NCBI GenBank assembly: GCA_021234155.1
Contig: JAJEKV010000211.1
Location: 558,001-622,000, forward strand
Source: Isoetes taiwanensis
Lineage: Eukaryota; Streptophyta; Lycopodiopsida; Isoetales; Isoetaceae
DNA: 64,000 nt
Direction: 5' to 3'
Shown here in pieces: positions 27,062 to 37,756 of this stretch (positions are counted from its first letter, which is position 1; each line of letters starts with the position of its first letter). The notes below the pieces were generated by a model. The model ran no database searches, was not told where the DNA came from, and worked only from the letters and a program-made list of their open reading frames with translations. The position numbers and the translations under genes were made by a program.

Positions 27062-28430
27062 AAATTATATGAGTAATTTGAGTACATCATCAAAAGGACC
27101 TCCGGTATTGGTCTCACAGTATTCATATTCAATGAACAATTCATCACCAATACACAAAGTTTTTATAGCATAAACCATGATATATCTCCCGTCAATTTTA
27201 CGGCTAAAAAAATCTTCTTGGTCTTTGTTTGCCTCGACAAATTCACAATTGGTAGCTTCAGGATTCTCGATAGAGCTATTAATAAAAGCAGCAAGGTTTC
27301 CATGCAGCGAGGGGCGACCATCAATATATGTGAAGCTTGCGTAGTCACCTGGGCTTGGATATTGTTCGTGCATTTGAATTTAGGCCATAGATGAGCATGC
27401 GCGCCAATTGATGCTTACTCAATTTATGCCAAGTGTCCGAGTTATATTCGGGACCTACATATGGCATTAAAGGAGCGTCATTACCATCTTTGACTTTCAT
27501 ACTAGTCATAATATATAATCCCGGGCCAAAGCAGGGGACCCGAACTATTTTTAATCATGTTTGCCTACCCCAATATGTAAATTGCTCCCCATAAATAATT
27601 GGCTTGCCTCTAGGCCATGCATTGAATTTCTTCGATCTTTATCGTAAAAAATTTTGGACCAAATGGACTAGTGAAGGTGGAAGATTATTTTCTTCGACAT
27701 GATCTAGTACATTCCAATTTTGATGAACATTGTCATTCCCTCCAATCTTGGCAACAGCCATTGCACTGATTTGAGTTCTATCACGTAATGGGATACTCTT
27801 TTGAGGAAGTTGATGGCTTTCTTTTTGTAGGGTTTTCTATGAGCGCATTCATAGTATCAACATCATCTACTTCCAATGACAACATAACCCCAAAATCTAT
27901 ATCTTGCCTTGAGCTCACTTCATTCTCAATTTCTTCCTAACAAAATACAAGCAAACTAAGTTAAGACATCGATTCAAGTACATGAGAGTAGTTGATTATC
28001 GTTCATAAGATTCGTGTATTATACCTCGTTGGAATACCCCCATGTCGTCCAGGAAACCTTTGGATTTGTCGGGCATTCACCATATTTCTCAACATGGTAC
28101 GGGGCAGGTCTTTCTCATCCGTTTTATTTGTCCTTTGCACATCGAACAATTGCAATATAAACCTCTGTCCAAGTACAAAAAAAAAAAAAGTAACATCAAG
28201 ATATAAAGTTAACTAATCATTGAAACATGTTTATGGTACATACATCGGCGGCATTCATTTCATGCACACCACCCGACCTCTAGGAAGACTAGGTCCCTTT
28301 GGGTCTAATTGGACTATTTGTGGCAATTGTTGGGGTAACATTCTTGCGCCAAGTCGCCATGTAACTTTCTCAAAGCTTTCTGTCTCTTTACGTTCAAATT
28401 CCTTACGGCGTTCGTCCATGTTGTTTTTCT
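27062..28430 (-). pseudogene. Spliced gene with a SET-like domain within the CACTA element
   Basis: Plausible exons lie on the minus strand: about 28430-28242 (contains MDERRKEFERKETESFEK), about 28168-28022 (contains DLPRTMLRNMVNARQIQRF) and about 27938-27062. Junctions look intron-like: TTTACTAG|A and CGAT|GTATGT around the first, a 13-T tract then TTGGACAG|A before the second, GAG|GTATAA after it, and TTTTGTTAG|G before the third. The last exon holds a SET-like domain: FGPGLYIMTSMKVKDGN and APLMPYVGPEYNSDTW (SET start, G.GLF and Y.G), then IDGRPSLHGNLAAFINSS (SET GN.ARFINHSC, here lacking the usual His-Cys), then GRYIMVYAIKTLCIGDELFIEYEY. SET proteins usually methylate protein lysines; activity here is doubtful because NHSC reads NSSI. 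At least two stops and one frameshift interrupt it. It lies directly upstream of the transposase on the same strand. Confidence 0.6.
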
Positions 28431-28582
28431 AGTAAACAATAAAAATATTAATAAAAAACCATGTAATAATATAATAATTATAAATATCCATGTTTTTTCA
28501 TGATTTTATCAAATGTTTATTCTTAAGATTGATTCATACAACATTTATGATATTTAGAAAGCATTTGATTGAAGGGTGCCTT

Positions 28583-28800
28583 TGAACCCGATACATCTAG
28601 TCCTCTCCATTTGAAATGGAGTCACCCGATTACCTTATATTCACGCAACCTTTCAAATCTTTTGTAATCTATGAAGATTGAAACTTACATTACGAGGTGC
28701 ATAAACCCGATACATTTAGTCTTCTCCATTCGGGATGGAACCGGACCCGATACCTTGATCATGCATCCCTCAAGTTTTTAACATACTTTCAAGATTCAAT
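28583..28800. repeat. Two-copy tandem duplication, ~119-bp period
   Basis: Two copies begin at about 28583 and 28703. Both start aacccgatacatNtagtc, followed by a tctccatt block and then ggaa or ggag sequence. The copies differ by scattered substitutions. They lie upstream of the first recognisable exon of the SET-like gene, probably in non-coding DNA. Confidence 0.7.
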
Positions 28801-28949
28801 CTTCTAATCTATTAGCATTTGGAGGTGTTTAACTCTAACACAAAGATTAAAGCGAGAGATCTTACCTTATGAAGACCCACGGGCGCAAAAAAAAATCCGA
28901 AACAAGCAGTGAAAATAACAAGTAAATAACCGGCGGTAGGGTTTCCGCC

Positions 28950-30110
28950 ATATGTGGCGTCGTTTATCGGCGTGCGGTGTAACGTCGTTTTAACGGCGTA
29001 AGGTGACGTCGACGACACCTAGGCATGCCACATCAGCTTTGCGCCGTCGATGCCCCTCATATGCCCACGTCGGATGATCATGGCGTCGTTTAACGGCGTC
29101 AAATGATCATAACGTCGTTAAAGCGACCAAGCGTGATTGTTTAACATAACGAGAAACAACATACAATACAAATAACACAAATAAATAAAAATCTTGATTG
29201 TTCCCATTCATAAAAATAAGCTTATACAACGACAACACAAATAGATAAAAAAAGCTTATACATTACTTATGTCCATCGAGGGCGTGGGGTTTGATGCAAC
29301 CATTTGCATCATTATACCACCATTAATGTCGTTTTCTCTTTGTTTGGCTCGGTGAGCCATTCTACCGGTCGTTCCGCATGGAGCGCCGGATGTTAGTGCA
29401 ATCGAAGCTCCTTTTCACTCATCTTTGCCACGATGGTGAAGGAGGGTTCTCGGCGGGAGAAGCGGGGGTTCTTTGGAGTTGTCTTCCCTTGGAGGAGGAG
29501 GATTCTTGCTAGAAGGAACATATCGTGAAGGTGGTCTTCAAGCTGTGGGACCATTATAGCAAGATAGGGAAGAACACTCAAAAATAAGAATAACGGCGAC
29601 TCTTGATGGATCCACTTATAGCGTGGATGTAGGGTTAGGAGTTAGGGGTTAGGGTTTTATTTGGCAAAAAAAAATTCTCTGCGTGGCGTCGTTAAGCGGC
29701 GTTTAGGCGGCGATGTCTTGACACGCGGGCCACCAACGGCACCCAGCACCATGCCGCCGCGGCGGGCGTGATACGTCGGCGTTGTGCGGCGTCGTTCGTT
29801 CGGCGGCCGCGGCTGGCAGCGTCTTGACTACAGCGGTACCCGGCAAGCACCCTTTTCCACATGGCGCGGCGTCATTATTTCATTAAGCGTCGTTGAGCGG
29901 CGTTTGTACGGCGTGTTTGTGACCGAAGCACTGCGGTTTGGCGGCCCGGTACCATACCGGGGCCGACCGTCGGCCCTGAAGGTGGCCGTCGTTGAAGCGG
30001 CGTGTCGAAAGCGGCGTTGTCGTCGTTGAGCAGCGATGTCGTTGATCAGCGGCGAAGTCCGGCGTTCATCGGCGGCTTGACGTCGTTAGGCGTCGGCGAT
30101 CCCTGTAGTG
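28950..30110. repeat. CACTA subterminal zone with dispersed palindromic motifs
   Basis: The motif cgtcgttNaNcggcg and its variants recur at about 28957, 28983, 29082, 29107, 29685, 29790, 29880, 29989, 30019, 30040 and 30081. The densest part, 29.68-30.11 kb, ends at the terminal repeat CCCTGTAGTG. Subterminal arrays of short repeats bound by the TnpA-type protein are established for CACTA elements, and position and density fit that here. Between 29150 and 29680 the DNA is AT-rich then mixed. A minus-strand open frame at 29393-29581 lies there, but I recognise nothing in it. Confidence 0.6.
30091..30110 (-). repeat. CACTA terminal inverted repeat (left element)
   Basis: Read on the minus strand the sequence is CACTACAGGGATCGCCGAC. 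It matches the terminus at 30236 on the plus strand as CACTACAAGGGAT.G.CGAC, allowing one gap and two mismatches. CACTAC is the diagnostic end of this superfamily. Confidence 0.7.
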
Positions 30111-30235
30111 ATTCGGCACAATATAATGTCACCGAAAAGCAAATAGAAATAGGAAAGGATGCGTACTGCGTTATATGCGGGGATCCAAGAATCTTGTTGT
30201 CTTGGATAACAAGGATGTTACTTACAAGGAAGTTT
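30111..30235. other. 125-bp spacer between two outward-facing CACTA termini
   Basis: The stretch separates two CACTA ends that point away from each other. It contains no palindromic motif and resembles neither satellite family. It may be host DNA older than both insertions, or a leftover of a third element. I see no gene in it. Confidence 0.5.
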
Positions 30236-30768
30236 CACTACAAGGGATAGTCGACCTTCAAAGCGGCGTCTCGAGGTCGTTGAACGACGTCAAATCGTCG
30301 AGCGGCGACAACGTCGTTTAACGGCGGTGGCGTCGTTCAGCGGCATCACGTCGTTCGCGTTCGCCCACCACAGGCGGCGTGTCCACCATGCTGCGTGGCA
30401 TGGCTTTGGCGCCACGCCGGCAAGCGTGCGTGTCGTGCCACGTGCACAAAGCGTCGTTTAACGTCGTCGATGGATCTGGCATGGCACATCGGTGCGTGGG
30501 TTTTTCACGACATGCCGCCGGCGCGCCACCGTGTTACGCCATCGTCGACATGGCGTCGTTGAGCGGCGACTAAAAATCGGCGCGGACCCGGTCGGCCATT
30601 TAACTAGCGACATGCCGTTTGGCCGGCATAAAGTGTCTGCCCGCGTCGACATGGCGCCGTTAAGCGGCGCTTAGAATATCGGCGTGGCGGCGGTTTTGCC
30701 GGCGTGGCGGCATCATCCGGCGCCACGCTATTGTGTCGGCCAGCGCCCAACGGCAACGTCGTTTAACG
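30236..30768 (+). mobile_element. Second CACTA terminus with subterminal motifs, truncated
   Basis: The plus strand begins with CACTACAAGGGATAGTCGAC at 30236. The zone that follows carries the palindromic motif at about 30272, 30311, 30331, 30349, 30453, 30555, 30655 and 30756, including the near-perfect acgtcgtttaacggcg. At about 30768 the sequence switches directly to family B satellite (ggaatgccaaaattaccc). Only about 530 bp of this element is present and no coding part is seen. The terminal and subterminal sequences match the neighbouring element, so both belong to one family. Confidence 0.65.
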
Positions 30769-31740
30769 TTTGGAATGCCAAAATTACCCTAGGGACCAAG
30801 TCACCACGGTCGGCTTTTGCAAAAGAAAGAAACACTTACGCCCTACATTGCGATTATTCGTGACCACCTCCTAGGCCAATTGACTACGAGTGTGTAATTT
30901 GCACATGAGATAGTCGGGCGCTTCTTCGAAGGGGTGGGTTTTCGGCCACAAAACTTGGTCCCTAGGGCAATGTCGGCGTTCGAGTCCATTGGCGAGGCGG
31001 ATCACGGTTCGGAGAGGGAAGTTGCCCGTCCGCAGGGAACCGGGGAGAGGACTTTTGGGGAGGCCGCAGGGTGGTTTTAGGGTCCATGCTCTGGCCTCAA
31101 CACCCCCCTCTCGTCAAGACACGGCGCAAGGTCCTAGTCAAATCTCACAAGGATAGAGCCTCCAGAAGCGTAAACCCTATGAGTTGCGGGTTCTACTTGA
31201 GGGGGTTTGCGTTTTGGGTGCGAAGTTTTGGTCTTTGCACTTGGGGCGTGGCCCGATCACATCTTGATTGAGAGCGAAGCAAAGGAAAAAGCGGAATGGA
31301 GTTTGGACCTGTACTCCTCCCGTTGTGGCGGTTAGAAGTCAAGGCCCACTTTTGCGGTAGCAAGACATTAAATAAATTCGTAATTAATGCATAAATGGAC
31401 TTAAATTCTGATTTTTGTCAGCTAGCTTCCTAAGTCATCGCCAACATACAGGCCAACTTTCAAAAATTTTGGATAAGGTTTAGATCAAATAGTTTGCACT
31501 AGAGCGGTCCGGGCGGCTTGTTGTTGGGCAAGCCCGCTAGCACACTTGCCCAAGTCAAACAAGGCGGGACCTTGCAAGGCCTCCTCATTAGGGGAGAGTC
31601 CAGAACCCGGGAGGCGAGCCCCAAAAAGCTTTCGAAGGCGGCCTTTCTGGCGGGCTCCCGGGCGTCGCTAAAGACCACACTCCGGGATCTCGGTTCCGTA
31701 TCCGACCCGTTGAATCCTTTGTTCAAGGAACCTGGTCGAG
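30769..31740. repeat. Isolated unit of satellite family B
   Basis: This is nearly a full family B unit, from ggaatgccaaaattaccc to gttcaaggaacctggtc. It matches the array at 46-54 kb (tagtttgcactaga, ggataaggtttagatcaaa, ttaaattctgattttt at about 31401) and is clearly related to family A through blocks such as ccctaggga.caagt and cctaggccaattgactacg. The left side abuts CACTA subterminal DNA and the right side abuts the gypsy LTR, so it is the part of the B array left of the retroelement insertion. Confidence 0.9.
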
Positions 31741-33245
31741 TGTGAAGTGGAAAATGAGGCCCAAAAGCTGCGTTAACGAAGAAATTTAGGCATTTGGCTA
31801 TGAGATTAAAGTTTTTGATGCCAAATTTGGGCAAAAATGAAGATTTTAGGGGAATTGTGTATTTCCTTCTATGGGAACATTTTGAGCTAGTAGGAGACCA
31901 TCGGGAAGCATTATATACCTTAGAGCATGAAGAGAAAATTGACACGAAGACTATGCTAAGCTATTATAACATTTGCTATTATAACATTTGGGCCGGTTTA
32001 GATTGATTTTATTGCCGGTCAAGATAGAAGTTTAATTGTATAAATAAGAAATTGATGGAATGAAAAGACACGCTTGTTTTGAGAATCCAACTGCAAGGGC
32101 GCTGGAGTGTGTCTCGTGGTCCTGAGTGCTGTTGGTTTGAGGCAAGTGTCCATCAATGCTACTGCTTGATGTCTGTTGTTTCAGATCATATAAGGATGAT
32201 AAGTTTTGAGTGAATTATTTTGTTGTTTCTTTTCTAAAATCCAAGTAAAGAAAAATCGGTCTGTTCCTTTCTAGAAGCCGGTCTTCTACAGGGATTTGCC
32301 TTGAAGGAAATCTTTGTAAATTCCTGTGCTTTGGAATTGAATGATACGAAATCGTCATAAAGTTTAAATCTAAAACAGAAAATTATGTCTTGTTGAATCT
32401 GTGATACGTTAAATAATGTGAATGAATGAAAAGAATCTGGAAAGGGAAATAAAGATATGAACTGTGCCATACCAATTGCGAAACCCTGTGAAAAATCTAA
32501 GTGAAAAGCAATTTATTGTGATAGCCGAACTCTGTAGAAGATTTTTGTATGTGGAAGACAAGGGAAATCGAAACCTTAAAGGCCACCATACTCTGCTTAT
32601 GCATCAAATTGGCCTGTTTTTTGTCTGAACCCGGCTTGCCTGAATCTTTCAGATAAAAAAGAGAAGGACTGTCGATTTGCTCTTGTGCCCTAGCCCAAAT
32701 CTTCTGCCATAGCCAAGTAGACCTATTCTTTGCCATATTTTCCGCTGGTCCTTGCCATTCTGCCATACCCTAAATCCTCTGTTGCTCCGCCATACCTCAC
32801 GGCCGCCCGTCGCACGCAGAGAAGGAGGAAAAAAGAAAAAAGAAAATAAAATAAAATAAAAGGGAGTAAAAATATTAAGAATGGATAGATTCATATTAAA
32901 ATAAAAACTATCAAAATTGTGCATAGTGTTTTGGATAAGCCATTGATTGGGAATCAATTGTTCATAAGTTCGAATCCATAAAAAAGTAAATATATGAGTT
33001 ATCCCTTTTGTTGTGCTTCAAGTGAAAACCTAACCATTATTAAATTTTGCTCATAAGGTGAATATTACTAAATATTTCGATTTCAGTACCCTTAAGGCTT
33101 ATATGAATATTAATGCTATGGTGTCGGTTACAACCTAACTCCTCGTCTCCAATTTCATCAAACCTCGTTCTTGAACCTTGCCATTTGTGTGATAACTCAT
33201 GCACTGCATTGCCTTGATCCGGGCTTGGGGTTCATTTAGATCACA
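31741..33245 (+). repeat. First LTR of the gypsy element
   Basis: It starts TGTGAAGTGG directly after satellite sequence and, by comparison with the middle LTR, ends at ...gatcACA before a possible primer binding site. The length is about 1.5 kb. The start is firm because the matching sequence at 39759 follows a purine tract. The end is inferred from the TG...CA convention and the distance to gag. This copy is about 75 bp longer than the middle LTR, with several indels between 32750 and 33230. Confidence 0.8.
32039..32048 (+). promoter_or_regulatory. Putative TATA box of the first LTR
   Basis: tataaataag lies about 300 bp into the LTR and is conserved in the middle LTR at 40064. Position and sequence fit a U3 promoter. 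No experimental support is implied. Confidence 0.45.
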
Positions 33246-33251
33246 TATTTT

Positions 33252-33271
33252 TGGGGGGCATTGCGAGAAAC
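33252..33271 (+). other. Possible primer binding site
   Basis: tggggggcattgcgagaaac follows a few bases after the inferred LTR end; the second copy at 41192 has one fewer G. Plant LTR elements usually have a site beginning TGG, complementary to a tRNA 3' end, at this place. I could not match a specific tRNA. Confidence 0.35.
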
Positions 33272-33330
33272 CTAAGGTAATCGTGGTTGCATGGTAAATT
33301 GTTAAGTAAATTCATGAATGAGGGAATTGT

Positions 33331-35298
33331 ATGAATTATAGAGATTTTGAGGAAGATACAAAGAGAAAAAGTATTTTAGAAAGGCAAGCTAGGCAGGAAA
33401 AAAGGGATAAGAGGAGGAGAGAGTTAGAGGAAATTTCCGCTAGATCTTCTGTTTTAGGGAAAATACCCTCTAGTCCTGTAGGATCTGCTGAAGAAGAGAC
33501 CGAAGAAGAAAGTGACGAAGAGCTATTCTTGCCTGCTAGAGGACCTAGCATATTAGCCATGGCTCTTAAAACCTCCAAGATGAAATATCCAACTTTCTCC
33601 GCCTTGGGAAATGTAGATGCAGACTCCCATATTCAAACATTCTTGACCATTAGTGAAGCTAATCAAGAAGATGGAAGTGCTGAAAGATTAAGACTTTTCC
33701 CAGCTACCTTACAAGATGGGGCTGTAGAGTGGTATAGAACAGCTAGGGCTGCTAACCCTTTTACTACATGGGATGAATTGAAGAAGGGTTTCTTAAATGC
33801 ATTTAGGCCTGTTGGATTTGCACAGCGTGTGACTGATGAATTGAATTATATTAGGCTCTTACCAGGTGAGAGTCTTCAAAGTTACATAATTAGATTACGA
33901 GGTTGATTGCGAAGAAAGACCAGCGCCCTTCCCGGAAGACCAAGTAAGATTTTTACTAATGGGTTGCTGCAGATATAGGATTCTTCACGGGGCCAAACTC
34001 CAGCCACCTTGGATCTTTGCAATTCATATTGCTTCAAGCTGGGAACAAGCTAAAATAAATGCCAATCGTCAATCTAACCGGGATATACTTTGCCATCTGT
34101 GTTAGGCGGTACATTTGGAAATATGTTAAATTCTAACGCTATGGAAATGGGATGGGGACACAATATAGGTGTTGCTGTACCAAGTGTGGCGCCTACGGTT
34201 GGAACTATTGATTATAGTAAGCAAACTCTTGGACCTCAAGTAAGTATGCCTATGGTCAATACATCCACGAATGAAAGTTTGGATTCCAAATTAATAAAAG
34301 TAAAAGAAGATCTGGTTGATAGTCTAACAAAGCAAATGAATGAACTTCAATTAAATTGGGTTAAAACTTTGGAGAATAGACCACAAGTTAGTAAAGAGCG
34401 CACTAATATGTGGTGTGTAAAATGTAGGGGTTATGGGCACTTACCCTCTGAATGTCCTACACCTGCAAATCTAGAAGTCCCGTGTCGTATTTGTGGAAAA
34501 ACTAACCACAAGATGGAAAATTGTTTCTTCTTAAGACCTAGATCACAATTACCTGCACCTCCACTTTATAGGGTGCAACCTGAACAAAATATGTATGAAC
34601 AAAATATGTATGCTTATCCCCCTCCCAATTATGATGCTTTTAGGGTGCAACCTGATCAATCTAGGTCACAAAATTATAGACCCACACAACCTCAAATTTT
34701 ACAAAAACGTGCTTATCAATGCTATAGATGTGGTGAGAGGGGACATATTGCACCTCATTGCCCAAACCCGAGGAAAACGGTTGATTAGCAACCTATATGT
34801 GGGATTTGCCAAACACAAGGGTTACATACACAAGAAGAGTGTCCACATAAGTTGCAAACTCCTACAAATTCCAAGGATAATAAAGGCAAGAGGGTTGTGA
34901 TTGATACTGGGGCAGTGTTTGTAGACCAGGAAATTCCTTCTACTAATTTTGTGGAAACTAGAAGTGCTAGGAACCTTAATGAGAACACAAAGAGAGGGAA
35001 TAAAAAGAAAAGAAGGGGTAAGAAAACACCTAAGGGGAAGGAATTAGAGAGAGGTGAATCTTCGACGCAAGCGGCCAATAACAATGGGGGAGAATTATTG
35101 GAAGGGGAAGAACTACAAGAATTGTTTAATGGAACAGAGGACTTACCTAGGCCTAAAGACATAAATAGAATTGTAGGGGAATTACAACCACCCAAGAAGT
35201 GGGGAGAGAAGGCTAAGTATAAAAGATATAAAAGAGTCTTGAATATGAAGAATGACCCACCCTATGATATTCTCAAGGATCTAGATAATCTAAGCTAA
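33331..35298 (+). pseudogene. gag: Gag, first copy (frameshift plus in-frame TAG)
   Basis: Gag forms the particle and binds genomic RNA. The first 191 codons (33331-33906) have a charged N-terminus, an acidic stretch (EEETEEESDEELF), then the retrotransposon gag core with AVEWYRTARAANPFTTWDEL and GFLNAFRP. A frame break at about 33900-34090 follows; the second copy reads differently over the same stretch. The frame 34090-35298 carries zinc knuckles: CVKCRGYGHLPSEC, CRICGKTNHKMENC and CYRCGERGHIAPHC. TAG at 34786 interrupts the frame where the second copy has TAC, and the frame then continues to 35298. A fourth Cys/His cluster (CGICQTQGLHTQEEC in the second copy) lies just past the TAG. The basic, low-complexity tail is unremarkable. 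The start ATG is the first in the conserved frame, 60 bp after the possible primer site. Confidence 0.85.
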
Positions 35299-35528
35299 GA
35301 GCATATTCCTTCTTTGACTTTTAGTCAACTATTGCAATTAGCCGTCTCTTCAAGATCTTTCTAATGACAACCCATTGTAAAGTCTTGTTATCAGAACATT
35401 TTCTAAAGAGCAAAATTATGGGGAAAAACGACAGCAATGAAGTCATAGTATTAATGCAGCGAGTACCATTTATGGAGGATTCTTATGGGGACATGAGTTC
35501 CCCTGATTGCGGGCGTGGAAATTAAGGG
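35299..35528. other. Scrambled gag-pol junction of the first copy
   Basis: Compared with the second copy, this stretch alternates short pieces of the gag end with short pieces of the MITE found there: MITE-like cttcaagatctttctaatga, then gag-like cttgttatcag, then MITE-like ggggaaaaacgac, then gag-like catagta, then MITE-like ggaggattcttatggggaca. The MITE ends are missing. It carries no open frame. Confidence 0.7.
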
Positions 35529-37691
35529 GAATTAATAAAGAATTGTACGATTGATGGGGGCTCAGGGATAAATATTATGCCTGAAGGAATAAGGAAGAAA
35601 TTGGGATTACCAGACCCTGTACCAGTACATTTCGTAGTAAGAATGGCTGACCAACGACGGGTTCGACCATTGGGAGTAATTACAGGCATCAAGACTATAA
35701 TAGCGGGCATAACATTTTTTGTGGATTATGTAGTATTACGTATGACTTGTGGAAAATTTACTTACCCTTTGTTACTTGGACGTCCATGGTTATTACAAGC
35801 TCGGGCAAAACATGATTGGTCCACAGGTTATCTTCAAATTGGTGATGGTAATAATGAGGTTAAGATAAAAGTTCATCTACATTCTAGAGTTAGGGAGGAT
35901 AACACTAGTGACACTAGCTCTTCTAAGGAAGAATTGGCTTCTAGTGATGAAGAGAGTGGGGATGATATGGAAATTAATCAAATAAGTGTAGAAAAGGATG
36001 GATATGATCAATTAAGGATTCCTCCTTTTAAGGATGATAATTCTAGTGTTGCTCTTGAAGAGTGGATGGGATGTGTAAATTCTTTCATGGTGAGTGTGGA
36101 AGAAGTTGATAGTGAAGAAGAGGAAGAGGACCAATACCCGGAGTATTTTTCTAAGCATGAGAGGGGAGAGTACAAATTGAGGGAGGTGCCAGCCAATAGT
36201 GAGGCTGATGCGAATTCTATACTAACTTCTTCTGGGATTGTAGAACTGAATTTAGGGATACGAGAAGAACCGAAGATGGTGAAACTGGGAGCCCAAAATT
36301 CAAATGAAGAGTGTCAAAGGTATTTGGATTTATTTATGGAATATAAGCACATCTTTGCATGGACCTATAGGGATTTAAGAGGTATATCACCAGCATTATG
36401 TATGCACAAGATTATCTTAGAGCCTCATGCTAACCCAATAAGACAACGTCCATATAGGATGAATCCGAACTACTCTAAAAAAGTGAAGGAAGAAATTGAT
36501 AGTTTGCTTGAAGCAGGTTTTATTGAACCTGTGGAGAATAGTGAGTGGTTGTCACCTATTGTTGTAGTTCCTAAGAGAGATAAGGAGAAGCTGAGAGTGT
36601 GTGTGGATTATAGGAGACTGAATGCTGTAACTAGAAAAGATGGATTCCCGGTCCCTTTTACTGATTCTATACTCGATTCTGTAGCAGGCCATGAATATTA
36701 TTCCTTTTTAGATGGGTATTCTGGGTATAACCAGGTATCCATTTTTCCAGATGATCGGGTTAAAACTACCTTTGTTACTGAGTGGGGCTGTTTTGCATAT
36801 AGGGTGATGCCTTTTGGGCTATGCAACGCCCCGGCAACTTTTCAAAGGGTGGTTACGAGTGCCTTTAAGGAATATTTAAGAGAGTTTATGGAGGTCTTCC
36901 TTGATGATTTCTGTGTCTTTAGCACACGAATTAGCCATATAGACAGATTAAGATTATGTTTCAAAAAATGTGATGAATATGGTATTTCATTAAATCCTTT
37001 AAAGTGTGTTTTTGGAGTCACTCGCGGGACACTGCTGGGAAGGGTTGTGTCTAGAGAAGGAATTGCTATAGATCCAGATAAGACTAAAGTGATTATGGAG
37101 CTAGAACCACCATCTACTATTAAACAATTACAAGCCTTCTTAGGACATGTAGGGTACCATCGTAGATTTATAAGGCACTATGCTGATAAAGCTTTACCAT
37201 TAACAACATTGTTAAAGAAAGAGCATGCTTATGTATGGACCATATATTGCCAGCGTGCATTTGAATTGTTAAAGGAAGCGTTGATTACCGCGCCTATACT
37301 TAAATTTCCTAAATGGGAGGATGAGTTCCATGTCCACATAGACTCTTCGGCATATGCTATTGGTGCCATATTATCTCAAATGCAAGAAGATGGCTGGGAC
37401 CACCCGATTTACTATGCTAGTCGTCAGTTATCTAATGCAGAGAAAAAATATTCCACCACTGAGAGAGAGGGATTGGGTATGATCTATGCCATCCAAAAAT
37501 TCCGTCATTATCTATTGGGAAAACCCTTTGTATTTTTCGTCGATCACCAAGCCTTAAAGTACTTGATTAATAAACCATGTAAAACTGGTAGAATTACTAG
37601 ATGGCTTCTTATGTTACAGGAGTTCCAATTTAAAATTGTAGTAAAACCCGGGACGCTCCCATGCACTGCGCAGATCATTTATCTAGACTAA
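35529..37691 (+). pseudogene. pol: Pol, first copy: protease, reverse transcriptase, RNase H
   Basis: The protease comes first. Its active-site motif reads TIDGGSGINIM (DGG in place of DTG or DSG) at about 35547, and LLLGRPWLLQA follows at about 35774. A long acidic linker precedes the reverse transcriptase. Counting from the internal ATG at 35577, RT contains VDYRRLNAVTRKDGFPVPF, FLDGYSGYNQ, MPFGLCNAPATFQR and the catalytic FLDD at residues 441-444. RNase H follows with HIDSSAYAIGAILSQ and YASRQLSNAEKKYSTTEREG, then VDHQALKYLI. RT copies the RNA, RNase H removes it, and the protease processes the polyprotein. The frame is lost upstream by one missing base near 35525 and downstream at about 37650-37690, where a few bases differ from the second copy. 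FLDGYSGYNQ and LCNAPATFQR are typical of the Athila/Tat side of plant gypsy elements. Confidence 0.9.
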
Positions 37692-37756
37692 TAGGGAGTT
37701 CTAAGGATAAGGGTGTTATGGATGATTTACGGATCTTTTGACTTGTTTTTCATCCT

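Larger units (their letters stand above)
21256..30110 (-). mobile_element. Decayed CACTA (En/Spm) DNA transposon
   Basis: The right boundary is defined. Read on the minus strand the element begins at 30110 with CACTACAGGG, the hallmark terminus of CACTA elements, followed by a GC-rich zone dense in the palindromic motif cgtcgttNaNcggcg. Inside, on the minus strand, lie a spliced gene with a SET-like domain (27.06-28.43 kb), a TNP2 transposase with DUF4218 (24.3-26.8 kb) and a DUF4216 remnant (23.6-24.0 kb). The palindromic motif recurs at 22.33-22.43 kb, perhaps the other subterminal zone. The opposite terminal repeat was not found, so the left end given is only the satellite edge. TNP2, DUF4218 and DUF4216 together are characteristic of plant CACTA elements. 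The coding parts carry many stops and frameshifts. Confidence 0.75.

Noticed and set aside
29784-30674. Plus-strand frames in the 29.8-30.7 kb GC-rich zone
   Set aside because: The zone consists of short palindromic repeats next to CACTA ends; the frames follow from motif composition.
34785-35195. Minus-strand open frames opposite gag (and 42734-43141)
   Set aside because: They are antisense shadows of a basic low-complexity gag segment; the plus strand has zinc knuckles in the right order.
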